The notes under the pieces: model-generated
The model's input: only the letters and a program-made list of their open reading frames with translations
Databases searched by the model: none
What the model was told of the DNA's origin: nothing
Program-made: the position numbers and the translations under genes
Assembly (NCBI RefSeq): GCF_000934545.1
Contig: NZ_CP010554.1
Location: 2,294,001-2,358,000 of the forward strand
DNA length: 64,000 bases
Source of the DNA: Rugosibacter aromaticivorans
Lineage (GTDB): Bacteria > Pseudomonadota > Gammaproteobacteria > Burkholderiales > Rhodocyclaceae
Reading direction: 5' to 3'
In this document: positions 25,396 through 33,878 of the stretch, piece after piece
Numbering within the stretch: position 1 is the stretch's first letter
Layout of the letters: each line of letters opens with the position of its first letter

Positions 25396-26355
25396 CTAGA
25401 GGCAAGGCATGAAAAATTCTTCAGGCACCAGCGCTTCATCATAATAAGAAAGCGCCTCTCGCAAATTGGATGTTGACCACACCACAGGCTGGATTTCAGG
25501 ATGCACTTCCGTCATCCGCCCAACCGCGCAGAGCTCCAGCCGCACACCGCAATAATCGAAAAAGTGCACCGAAAAGGTGTTGCCGTAAGGCTGACGTAAC
25601 GGGCCAAGCAAATCAAGCTCTATCCCGTCACTCCTCAAGAAATAGCCATCCGACATGATGTCTGATGAATCTTCTTTGGTAAAGGCAATGTGATGCAGCT
25701 TCACTTCCGTACCGGGGTAAATTGCAATTTCTTGCCCACCCACATTTTTTGCCATGCGGAACAACAACGCTGAAATGGTTTTGCCCTTTTCATCGACAAT
25801 TTTTTCCGATGTCAGAAATCCCAGCATGTCGGCCAAAAAAGCGCTGCAGCGTTCTGGATCGGGCGACGTAATAGCCACGTGATTAATATTGAGTGGCGCT
25901 GCCGTGCCACGAATCGCTTTAGGGGCGACCCAGTCAGGGCCTTCAAATCCGGACACATAACCCAACTGCTGGATATCCGCAAACAAACGGATGCGTGGGC
26001 CAGCCGGAACATCAAACGCAATCGACTTACCCAAACCCTTGAGCACGCTGTCTGCCTCCGCCGCCTCAATAGCAACACCTGCGGCTTCGAGCTTGCGGTG
26101 AAAACCCTCCAGATCAATATCGTCGCGTACATGCAGGCCGATTTCAACCAGCCCCGGTTTATCACTTTGGTCGACTACGAATGAAAATTTATAGGGTTCG
26201 TGCCAGCAGCGGAACATCACCCGATTAGGTTCAATACCCGTTTCCAGCAAACCCATCTCGCGCGTGTAAAACTCGCGCGTTTTCAGCAAACGTGAATCTT
26301 TCACCGCAATCCGGGCATAGCCCAGGCGATGTATGCCTCTACGAATCAGAGCCAT
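25396..26355 (-). CDS. Extradiol ring-cleavage dioxygenase, two-domain VOC type
   Basis: 319 residues made of two vicinal-oxygen-chelate domains. The C-terminal domain keeps the 2-His-1-carboxylate Fe(II) site: His159 in INHVAIT, His222 in KLHHIAFT and Glu274 in GVRLELCAVG. It is diverged from the XylE-like neighbour and has a longer insertion before the last strand (DGYFLRSDGIELDLLG), pointing to a different substituted catechol. The iron ligands suggest an active enzyme; substrate unknown. It lies 54 bases downstream of the XylE-length gene. Confidence 0.85.
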   Translation of the reverse strand: MALIRRGIHRLGYARIAVKDSRLLKTREFYTREMGLLETGIEPNRVMFRCWHEPYKFSFVVDQSDKPGLVEIGLHVRDDIDLEGFHRKLEAAGVAIEAAEADSVLKGLGKSIAFDVPAGPRIRLFADIQQLGYVSGFEGPDWVAPKAIRGTAAPLNINHVAITSPDPERCSAFLADMLGFLTSEKIVDEKGKTISALLFRMAKNVGGQEIAIYPGTEVKLHHIAFTKEDSSDIMSDGYFLRSDGIELDLLGPLRQPYGNTFSVHFFDYCGVRLELCAVGRMTEVHPEIQPVVWSTSNLREALSYYDEALVPEEFFMPCL

Positions 26356-26409
26356 CCTTTACATCCTCCAAAGTGTGAGATCGACAAATGAAAACGGTGG
26401 AGTCGCAAC

Positions 26410-27333
26410 TTAAGTCACCACTTCAAAGAAGTTGGCAAGCACAGCGCTCTCGTAATAGAAAACCCCACGTGGAATATTTTCACCTGCCCAGACGATGGGA
26501 GGAATTTTATTGCGCACAACCGAACCTTCATACACGCCACATTGAAACTCATTGCGGTTACCTGACGGATCATGAAAATAAACCGTTGTCACCCCTGCCA
26601 CTCCGTGACGGCTGATGCCGTAGTCAAAGGTTGCCACTTTGCGATGCTTGAGCATATCCACGCGGCGAATCACATCTGCTCTATCGCTCACATAGAAAGC
26701 AATATGGTGCAGGCTGTTTGGTGGCCCCGGAGCGAATGCCACGTTATGAATCGTGTTACTCACCGTCAGAAAGAATGCAAATGGATTACCGTCCGGCCCA
26801 TGGATGCATTCCGTCAGATTGAAGTCCAGCACTTCTTGCAAAAACTTTGCTGTTTTGTCGCAATCATTTCCTGCGAGCAATGTGTGATCCAGATGCGTCA
26901 CCGGCCAAATGCCATTCAAATTTTCCAGAATAATGTCCGGGTCTTTCATTCCGTACGAATAACCCACCTTTTCAGAGTGATAGAAAAGATTGAACGTATG
27001 GCCGGAGGGGAGTTCAATGCCGAGCCCCTCGCCCTGCCCCATGACATCCCCCGCTGCAACACGATGGGTTTTCAAACCCCATGCCTTGGCGCCGGCTTCC
27101 GCCTCGTTCAAATCATTCGGATCGTTTACCTTAAAGCCCACATGATCAAGTCCGGCCCGATCAGATGCATTCAAGATAATGCAATGATGATCCTGCGATT
27201 CATGCGCCTGCAGGTACACCTGCCCGGGGCTCCTTCCGGTAACCCGCAGGCCAATGACCTCGGTGTAATGTTTTTCACTTGCGACTAGATCCAATGCGCG
27301 AATACTCAGGTAACTCAGCCTTGATACAGCCAT
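26410..27333 (-). CDS. Catechol 2,3-dioxygenase (XylE/DmpB family)
   Basis: 307 residues from the ATG at 27333 (AGGAGAGGAG upstream), exactly the length of XylE. Iron ligands align as His150 (THLDHTLL), His210 (SLHHIAFYV) and Glu262 (GNRNEFQCG). The second-shell residues also match XylE: His196 in TIHNVAF, His243 in SRHGVAG and Tyr252 in VYFHDPSGNRNE. It cleaves a catechol next to the hydroxyls to a yellow semialdehyde and needs oxygen. The gene for its usual partner ferredoxin (XylT/DmpQ) is absent. The hydrolase at 15245-16075 or the ALDH at 20984-22408 could take the product. Confidence 0.92.
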   Translation of the reverse strand: MAVSRLSYLSIRALDLVASEKHYTEVIGLRVTGRSPGQVYLQAHESQDHHCIILNASDRAGLDHVGFKVNDPNDLNEAEAGAKAWGLKTHRVAAGDVMGQGEGLGIELPSGHTFNLFYHSEKVGYSYGMKDPDIILENLNGIWPVTHLDHTLLAGNDCDKTAKFLQEVLDFNLTECIHGPDGNPFAFFLTVSNTIHNVAFAPGPPNSLHHIAFYVSDRADVIRRVDMLKHRKVATFDYGISRHGVAGVTTVYFHDPSGNRNEFQCGVYEGSVVRNKIPPIVWAGENIPRGVFYYESAVLANFFEVVT

Positions 27334-27447
27334 GATGATCTCCTCTCCTATGTTTTTATTTATCGCTACAAAAAACATCCGTTTCAGTTTCTCATACTAC
27401 ACCCACATGAAGCGTTGCCTCAACCACTACCACTGCCAGCGCCGCCT

Positions 27448-29595
27448 TCACACAGACGACCGGACAACAGGGCGACCAATCATCAAACGAGAAACACTTG
27501 CCTTGATCTTTTCCAGCCAGCTGGCGTTTTCGATTTTGGTGACTTTGAAAAACGAGGGACACAGTTGCGCCGCCGTGGTGATCTCGCCGCACACGCCACA
27601 GCCAACACAGGTGGTGTCAATCGCCGCAACCGGCGCAGTACGCAAACTGTTCGGGCCTTCTTTGAGCGTGAGTGAAGGACAGCCGTTAAAGCGCATGCAG
27701 GCATGATCTCCCACGCAAACTTCCGCATCCACACCCAGTCGATCAATTTCCACCCGCTTGCCCGCCTTGATTGCCGCTTCGCGTTCCGGTTTGACCCGCC
27801 GTTGCTTTTGCAGCTGGCATTCTGCTTCAGAAATCAATACGCGGACTTGCGGTATCTTGGCATCACGACGAATTTTCTTGATTTTGGCTTGAAAGTCGCG
27901 GAAGTCATAGGGGTTGGCTGTTTCTATTTTTTTTACCCCCATGGCAGCAAATGTTTTGACTATGCTCATCTCGGTGCCGACCGCTTCGCCCGTCATCAGC
28001 TTGCCCACGTTGGGATTTTCGTGCGCGCCGGTCATGGCGGTCCATTTGTTGTCCAGCACGATGTAGGTTGTATCCTGGCGGTTGTAGATCGCATTGGCGG
28101 CAGACGTATTAAACGCGCTATGCCACAGCGTGCCATCACCAACGACGGACACGTTGTGCTGTTCAGACATCGCAGAAACAGCTGACGCCGCAGCCAGCCC
28201 CGCACCCATGCCCACGTTGGAGTCAGACATCTGGAACGGAATAAATCCGGCCATGCCATAGCAGCCCACATCGCCGCCATGCCAGTCTTTCACGCCGGTG
28301 TTGTATTCCTGAATTTTCATCTGCGAGAACACCGGACGTTCCGGGCATCCGGTACAAAAAGTGGGGAAGCGCGGCGGCACCGGGGCAGGAAATAGATCGA
28401 CTGCCTGACGTTTGCGGTTAATCAGGCCCTGCACGGCGTCTCCAGGGAGGGCACCCGTGTCGGGAATTGCCTGCATGATGAATTGGGCCAACGCCGGGCC
28501 CAGTTTCTCAGGCGTTAGCTCGCCGTATTTAGGCACCAGGTCATGACCACGGAAACTCAGGCGAATATCTTTTTTCTGGATCAGTGCCCGGATATGGCTT
28601 TCCATCAAATCAGGCTGCCCTTCTTCTACCAGCAGCACGTGACTTTTGCCCTCAACAAACCCGGCAATCTGGTCATCATTCAGCGGGAAAATGACATTCA
28701 ACTGCAACAAATGCAGACGCGGATCCAATTCACCAAATTCATCCGCCAGCCCCATGATGCTAAGCAAACGCATCGTGGTATTGAACGTGGTGCCATGCGT
28801 GATGATGCCTACTTTCGCCTCGGAATTGCCAAAGTATTCGTTCAGATTGCGCTCAACAATCAGGCGCGCGGCAATCGGCAGCCGTTCTTCGTAACGCTTG
28901 GCCTCTTGCTGAAAAGAATACGGCGGCAAAGCGAATATTGTCGGGTCGCGGCGAAACTCCTTGAGTTTATTAACCGTGCTGATCTTGGGCAGTACGTTAT
29001 CGCCGACAGTGATCTCCGCATTGGCATGCGAGTGTTGCGGCCTTAAAAGCAACGCCACAACGGAATTACTATCACGTGATAAATCCATGCCTTCTTTAAC
29101 CATACGATGCAACACTTGCTGGTCATGCCGCGGATCAATCACCGGCATACCGATTTTGTGCCCCCAGGGCAGTGTGCGTTGCAAAACGGTGGTGCTCGAG
29201 CCGCCGTAATCCTCGCCCACGATGATCATGGCACCGTCTTTTACCCCTAGTTGCGAGACGTGATCCACCACATCTTGACCCACGCCGTTGCCCAGCACTT
29301 TCCAGGTCACCGCACCCCGCACGGGCTCGAAAACAGACGCCGTCAACAGTGCAGCGGCAGCCATTTCGTTGCTCGAGGTTTCAAAATAGCAGCCGTAATC
29401 TTTGAGAATCGGGTCATACGCATCGGCAAACGCATCCAGCAAATTAGCCGTAGGCGCACCAGGGTAACCGCCAAAATAGCTGATCCCGCATTCGAGCAGC
29501 GCCTTGAGCACAACCAAGGCGCCATCGCCATAGAGGGTTTCGCCTTGCCCGCGTTTGAGCTGAGAAATTTCGTCAGTGGTAAATGAATGGGACAT
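27448..29595 (-). CDS. iorA: Indolepyruvate:ferredoxin oxidoreductase alpha subunit, copy 2 (no iorB partner)
   Basis: 715 residues from the ATG at 29595, five bases after the preceding crotonase stop. Domain order is the same as in copy 1: pyrimidine domain, TPP domain (GDVGCYGMAGF, VGDGTLWHSAFN), C-terminal two-cluster ferredoxin domain. Most of the protein is a diverged homologue of copy 1, but the ferredoxin part is nearly identical in DNA. After the identical tract the protein ends in an unrelated nine-residue tail (RPVVRSSV). A normal iorB gene should follow, but a dioxygenase gene is found instead. It may use the IorB at 1669-3276 or be non-functional. Confidence 0.85.
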   Translation of the reverse strand: MSHSFTTDEISQLKRGQGETLYGDGALVVLKALLECGISYFGGYPGAPTANLLDAFADAYDPILKDYGCYFETSSNEMAAAALLTASVFEPVRGAVTWKVLGNGVGQDVVDHVSQLGVKDGAMIIVGEDYGGSSTTVLQRTLPWGHKIGMPVIDPRHDQQVLHRMVKEGMDLSRDSNSVVALLLRPQHSHANAEITVGDNVLPKISTVNKLKEFRRDPTIFALPPYSFQQEAKRYEERLPIAARLIVERNLNEYFGNSEAKVGIITHGTTFNTTMRLLSIMGLADEFGELDPRLHLLQLNVIFPLNDDQIAGFVEGKSHVLLVEEGQPDLMESHIRALIQKKDIRLSFRGHDLVPKYGELTPEKLGPALAQFIMQAIPDTGALPGDAVQGLINRKRQAVDLFPAPVPPRFPTFCTGCPERPVFSQMKIQEYNTGVKDWHGGDVGCYGMAGFIPFQMSDSNVGMGAGLAAASAVSAMSEQHNVSVVGDGTLWHSAFNTSAANAIYNRQDTTYIVLDNKWTAMTGAHENPNVGKLMTGEAVGTEMSIVKTFAAMGVKKIETANPYDFRDFQAKIKKIRRDAKIPQVRVLISEAECQLQKQRRVKPEREAAIKAGKRVEIDRLGVDAEVCVGDHACMRFNGCPSLTLKEGPNSLRTAPVAAIDTTCVGCGVCGEITTAAQLCPSFFKVTKIENASWLEKIKASVSRLMIGRPVVRSSV
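27481..27848. repeat. Near-identical 368-bp tract shared by the two iorA genes (copy 2)
   Basis: Counterpart of 3329-3696 with two mismatches by eye. Its left end falls within iorA copy 2 about 33 bases before the stop codon, and a degenerate dispersed repeat (TGCCAGCGCCGCCTTC, about 27434) lies 30 bases further left. Confidence 0.9.
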
Positions 29596-29600
29596 CGTTT

Positions 29601-30416
29601 TTATTCCGTTTTTTGGTTGGAGAAAGTGGCATTTTCTGGCCACTTGTAGGCAGGCGGCTGCTTTGCTGAAAATCGAGCAATGGCCTCGGTACATTCAGGG
29701 GTGGCAATCGCCATGCTTTGTGCTGCGGCTTCCAGACCCAGCATGGTTGCCAGGCTGCTTTCATATGACTGATTCAGTGTGTGTTTAGTAAAGCCAAACG
29801 CCGTGGGCGACAGATGTTTCATGGCATGCGCCAGCGTAGTTGCTCGTTGCAGGACATCTTCCGGGGTATGTATTTCCAGCGCGATGCCCAGGTTTAACGC
29901 CTCTTCAGCTGAAATTTCACGCGCGGAATAAATCAACTCTTTGGCCCGTTGCAAACCTACCACACGCGGCAAGGTGTACATGGCGCCATAGTCGGGCAAC
30001 AAACCCACCCGCATAAAGGCCATGCAAAAGCGCGCACGATTCGACACTACAACGATATCCGCTGCTAATGCCAAGCTAAAACCAGCACCATAAGCCGTGC
30101 CATCCACCGCTGCAATCACCGGCCGATCAAGGTTCATCAACTCGGTGAGATAGGTATGTGCCGCCATCAACCGCTGCCGCATGATGCGCGAATCCACCCC
30201 CTCCATGCCGAGCAGATCGCCCCCCGCGCAAAATGTCTCCCCTGCGCCGGTAAGCACCACGGCGCGAATGGATTGATCCAACTGAATTTGCCGCACCAGC
30301 GCGCCCAGTTCTTCGCGCATGGTCGAGTTAATGGCATTACGGCTTTCCGGGCGCGACAGCGTAATCGTTGCAACGCCGTCATCAACAGCAAAATTTAAAG
30401 TTTCGAACGCGCTCAT
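29601..30416 (-). CDS. Enoyl-CoA hydratase/isomerase family protein
   Basis: 271 residues from the ATG at 30416; the thiolase stop codon ends eight bases before it, and a longer reading frame upstream lies inside the thiolase gene. Crotonase signatures are FCAGGDLLG and DGTAYGAGFSLALAADIV with MRVGLLPDYGAMYTLP in the active loop. With the SCP2-type thiolase upstream and IorA downstream it forms the start of the second catabolic operon. The specific reaction (hydration, isomerisation or retro-aldol) is not readable. Confidence 0.87.
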   Translation of the reverse strand: MSAFETLNFAVDDGVATITLSRPESRNAINSTMREELGALVRQIQLDQSIRAVVLTGAGETFCAGGDLLGMEGVDSRIMRQRLMAAHTYLTELMNLDRPVIAAVDGTAYGAGFSLALAADIVVVSNRARFCMAFMRVGLLPDYGAMYTLPRVVGLQRAKELIYSAREISAEEALNLGIALEIHTPEDVLQRATTLAHAMKHLSPTAFGFTKHTLNQSYESSLATMLGLEAAAQSMAIATPECTEAIARFSAKQPPAYKWPENATFSNQKTE

Positions 30417-30424
30417 GAGATCGC

Positions 30425-31612
30425 TTAATGTTTTTGATAGACCGTCACAACGCATGCGCCGCCCAACCCCAGATTGTGCTGTAGCGCGATTGTTGCGTCC
30501 GCCACTTGCCGCTTTTCGGCCTGGCCTCGCAACTGCCAAGTGAGCTCGGCACATTGCGCCAAACCAGTGGCGCCCAGCGGATGCCCTTTGGAGAGTAAAC
30601 CGCCGGAAGGATTGGTCACCACTTTGCCGCCATAGGTATTGTCGCCATCAAGAATGAATTTCTCTGCCGTGCCGTGAGGCGTTAAACCCAAGGCTTCATA
30701 CGAGAGCAATTCATTGACTGTAAAGCAGTCGTGCAGTTCCACCACATCCACGTCTTCGGGGCCGATACCGGCCTCGTCATACGCCGCCATCGCTGCCCGC
30801 TGCGCCATGTCTGAACCAATCAGGTTGCGCATATCATCGCTAAAAGCATCTCCACGATCTGTCGTCATGACTTGTCCGGCAATGGATACGCGCATATCCA
30901 GCCCATGCTTTTTGGCAAACGCAGGCGAACATAAAATTGCGGCAGCTGCGCCACAGGTCGGCGGGCAGCATTGCAGGCGGGTCAAGGGGTCGGTCATCCT
31001 GGGGGATGCCATCACTTCTTCCAGCGTGGCGGGTTTGCGAAACACCGCATACGGATTGTGCGCCGCATGCTGGCGCGCCTTGACGGAAATACGGCCGAAC
31101 GTCTCGGGGGAAATACCAAATTCATCGATATAAGCACGCCCGGCAGCAGCAAAAAACTGCGGCGTTCTGGGTGCCGCCTCATCAAACTGGTTGTGATCTT
31201 GCAGCACCTGAATAAAGCTATCCAACGGGCTGGGCCGGTCACTATAGGCACCGCCTTTGAGCGCACCCGGATTCATTTGTTCAAAGCCCACCGCTAACGC
31301 GCAATCCACCGCGCCACTGGCCACCGCCTGCCGCGCGAGGAACAATGCCGTAGACCCGCTGGCACAGTTGTTATTCACATTGATGACCGGGATACCCGTC
31401 ATGCCAACGCCATATAACACGGCCTGCCCAGCCGTTGAATCCGCATACACATAGCCCGCATAGGCTTGCTGTATCGCGGTGTAATCAAGCCCGGCATCGG
31501 CTAACGCCGCACGCACGGCGCGTGCGCCCATCACCGGGTAGGGATCACTCTCACCAGGTTTAACAAACGGAATCATGCCAACGCCGGCAACATATACGGT
31601 GGGTGCAGCCAT
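30425..31612 (-). CDS. SCP2-type thiolase (lipid-transfer-protein-like thiolase)
   Basis: 395 residues. It has the SCPx-type nucleophile block NNNCASGSTALF and the His block GGLLSKGHPLGATGLAQ, with a C-terminal NLGLGGACVVTVY. This group differs from the classical thiolase at 22921-24129 and typically works on bulky or branched side-chain CoA esters, including steroid side chains and aryl-alkanoyl-CoAs. First gene of the minus-strand operon; the 295-base region to its right holds the divergent promoters for it and the ABC-F gene. Confidence 0.88.
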   Translation of the reverse strand: MAAPTVYVAGVGMIPFVKPGESDPYPVMGARAVRAALADAGLDYTAIQQAYAGYVYADSTAGQAVLYGVGMTGIPVINVNNNCASGSTALFLARQAVASGAVDCALAVGFEQMNPGALKGGAYSDRPSPLDSFIQVLQDHNQFDEAAPRTPQFFAAAGRAYIDEFGISPETFGRISVKARQHAAHNPYAVFRKPATLEEVMASPRMTDPLTRLQCCPPTCGAAAAILCSPAFAKKHGLDMRVSIAGQVMTTDRGDAFSDDMRNLIGSDMAQRAAMAAYDEAGIGPEDVDVVELHDCFTVNELLSYEALGLTPHGTAEKFILDGDNTYGGKVVTNPSGGLLSKGHPLGATGLAQCAELTWQLRGQAEKRQVADATIALQHNLGLGGACVVTVYQKH

Positions 31613-31907
31613 GCTCTTCTCCTGTTTTTGTGACGATTTTTTTGTGGCAAATCACGCTAGCAAATACAGTCGCTACAGACGACAACGAGCATCTGCTCAT
31701 GTTTAGTACGGCTTAACTATACACCGCAAAACCGCCGCATTAAATTCTGCCCGGCATGCATCACCGCACGGGCAATACAAACCCAACACAAACCGCATGG
31801 GAGGACGATTTCGCAATAAAATGCACCCCCGCGTGTTTTCTGTTGGGCGTCGATACGGCTTCTGCCGTGCCCACCTCCCGCGCCCACCCCTCTTTGGTAT
31901 CTGCCCT
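31613..31907. promoter_or_regulatory. Divergent intergenic region between thiolase and ABC-F genes
   Basis: No gene is evident. It should hold the promoters of both the second catabolic operon (minus) and the ABC-F operon (plus). A short inverted repeat GAGCA-TC-TGCTC lies near 31688. I could not assign -35/-10 boxes with confidence. Confidence 0.4.
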
Positions 31908-33878
31908 GTGATTCTGCTCCGTAATCTTGGTTTTTCCCGCAATGGTGACCCGCTGGTTGAAGGCGCTTCCCTGCAAATTCATCCTGGCTGGAAGGTTGGT
32001 TTAACCGGCGCCAATGGCTGTGGCAAATCGTCGTTTCTGGCGCTTTTGCGCGGCGAGCTGCATGCCGATCGCGGTGATCTGGAACGCCCCGCCAGTTGGG
32101 TGTTAGCCCATGTCGCGCAAGACACCCCCGCGTTACCCGACGCAGCGCTTGAGTTTGTGCTTGATGGCGATATCGAATTACGCCAGATCGAACGTGATTT
32201 ACTCGCCGCGGAACAACACCCGGATGATGACCACGCCGGTGAGCAGATTGGCCTGTTGCATTCGCGCTTGGGTGAGATTGATGGCTACGCCGCCCGCTCC
32301 CGCGCTGCCTCCTTGATGCATGGCCTGGGTTTTACGGATGCCGACTTTCTTCGCCCGGTGGCGGAATTTTCCGGCGGCTGGCGCGTGCGGCTGAATCTGG
32401 CGCGCGCCCTGATGTGCCGCTCTGATTTGCTGCTGCTCGACGAGCCCACCAATCACCTCGATCTGGATGCGATTCTGTGGCTGGAAACCTGGCTCAAGAA
32501 TTACGCCGGTACGCTGATATTGATCTCGCATGATCGTGATTTTCTCGATGAAGTCACCAGTCACATCGTACACGTTGAAAACTGCCGCATGCAAATGTTC
32601 ACCGGCAATTACTCCGCCTGTGAGCGCGCGCGCGCCGAGCGGCTGGCCAATGATATGGCAATGGCCGAAAAACAGCGCCGCCAGGCAGCCCACTTGCAAA
32701 ACTACATCGACCGTTTTCGCGCCAAGGCTTCCAAAGCGCGGCAGGCGCAAAGCCGCATCAAGATGCTGGAAAAAATGGGCGATATTGTCGCCGCGCACAT
32801 TGATACGCCGTTTAGCTTCAGCTTTCCCGAACCCAGCGCTTTTTCTGACCCGCTGATGGTGATTGATCGCGTAAAAATCGGCTATAAAAATACAGCACCG
32901 ATTCTTGAAAATCTGAACTTCAGCCTGCGCCCTGATAGCCGCATTGGTCTCTTGGGCCGCAACGGCGCGGGTAAATCCACGCTGATGAAACTGCTTGCCG
33001 GGGACATTCAAACCCTGGCGGGCACGCGCGAAGAAGGGCGCAATCTCAAGCTCGGCTATTTTGCCCAGCATCAGCTCGAACAACTGCGTCCCACCGAATC
33101 CCCGCTGTGGCACATGATTCATCAAGAATCCGCCCTAGGCAAACAAACCCGCGAGCAAGACTTGCGCAGCTATCTGGGCAGTTTTGATTTTCGCGGGGAC
33201 ATGGTGGATGCCCCCTGCGGCCGTTTTTCCGGTGGCGAAAAATCACGCCTGGCCTTGGCTTTGATGATCCGCACCGCACCCAATTTATTGCTGCTGGATG
33301 AGCCCACCAACCACCTTGATCTGGAAATGCGCGAAGCGCTGACCATCGCCCTGCAGGAAACCGATGCCGGCATGGTGCTGGTCTCGCATGATCGCCACCT
33401 GCTGCGCGCCACATGCGATGAACTATGGCTGGTGGCCGACGGCAAGGTGTCGTTATTCGATGGCGACCTGGACGACTATGCCGAATGGCTGGCGGAAGAA
33501 CGCTCCAAGGAAAAACGCAGCGGCGGAAAAACGGCGGAAAAAACGGCAGCAAAATCCGCCAGCCCTGCCGCGCAGCCCTCAGCTTTCGATTCGCCCGAAA
33601 AGTTCCCGAAGGGACGCAACGCGCTGGCGCTGGCAACACGGCAACCACTCGTCAAAGCAGCGGACAAGCTCGAAAAAAAACTCGCCAGCTGGCAAGCCGA
33701 ACTCGCGGCGCTAGCAATACGGCTGGCTGATCCAGCGCTCTACACCGCAGCAGATAAAACCCTGTTGCAAACACTCGCCCAGCGCCAAACGCAACTCACC
33801 ACGGAGATTGCCAGCACTGAAGAACGCTGGCTGGCCCTGCAAGAGCAAATCGAACAAGTCGGCGAGCCCGCTGCGTGA
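31908..33878 (+). CDS. ABC-F family ATPase (YheS/Uup-like)
   Basis: 656 residues from a GTG at 31908 that gives the usual N-terminus (VILLRNLGFSRN); an earlier in-frame ATG adds an unlikely Arg/Pro-rich leader. Two ABC ATPase domains are in tandem without membrane segments: Walker A GANGCGKSS and GRNGAGKST, signatures FSGGWRVRL and FSGGEKSRL, and LLLLDEPTNHLD-type Walker B motifs. ABC-F proteins act on the ribosome. The ~110-residue C-terminal extension (from about KEKRSGGKTAEK) is a linker plus coiled coil; the linker contains a copy of the dispersed repeat. Confidence 0.88.
   Translation: MILLRNLGFSRNGDPLVEGASLQIHPGWKVGLTGANGCGKSSFLALLRGELHADRGDLERPASWVLAHVAQDTPALPDAALEFVLDGDIELRQIERDLLAAEQHPDDDHAGEQIGLLHSRLGEIDGYAARSRAASLMHGLGFTDADFLRPVAEFSGGWRVRLNLARALMCRSDLLLLDEPTNHLDLDAILWLETWLKNYAGTLILISHDRDFLDEVTSHIVHVENCRMQMFTGNYSACERARAERLANDMAMAEKQRRQAAHLQNYIDRFRAKASKARQAQSRIKMLEKMGDIVAAHIDTPFSFSFPEPSAFSDPLMVIDRVKIGYKNTAPILENLNFSLRPDSRIGLLGRNGAGKSTLMKLLAGDIQTLAGTREEGRNLKLGYFAQHQLEQLRPTESPLWHMIHQESALGKQTREQDLRSYLGSFDFRGDMVDAPCGRFSGGEKSRLALALMIRTAPNLLLLDEPTNHLDLEMREALTIALQETDAGMVLVSHDRHLLRATCDELWLVADGKVSLFDGDLDDYAEWLAEERSKEKRSGGKTAEKTAAKSASPAAQPSAFDSPEKFPKGRNALALATRQPLVKAADKLEKKLASWQAELAALAIRLADPALYTAADKTLLQTLAQRQTQLTTEIASTEERWLALQEQIEQVGEPAA
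33623..33642 (-). repeat. Dispersed repeat copy 5, in the ABC-F linker
   Basis: GGCGCTGGCAACACGGC is identical over 17 bases to the core of copy 4. A second, weaker match GGCGCTAGCAATACGGC follows about 90 bases downstream (33708-33724) in the same gene. Both are in frame in the linker/coiled-coil region, read as ALATR or ALAIR. Confidence 0.6.

Noticed and set aside
31565-31600. Repeat-like GCCAACGCCGGCAACATATA at the thiolase start
   Set aside because: It encodes the family N-terminus (YVAGVGMIPF) and differs at several core positions.
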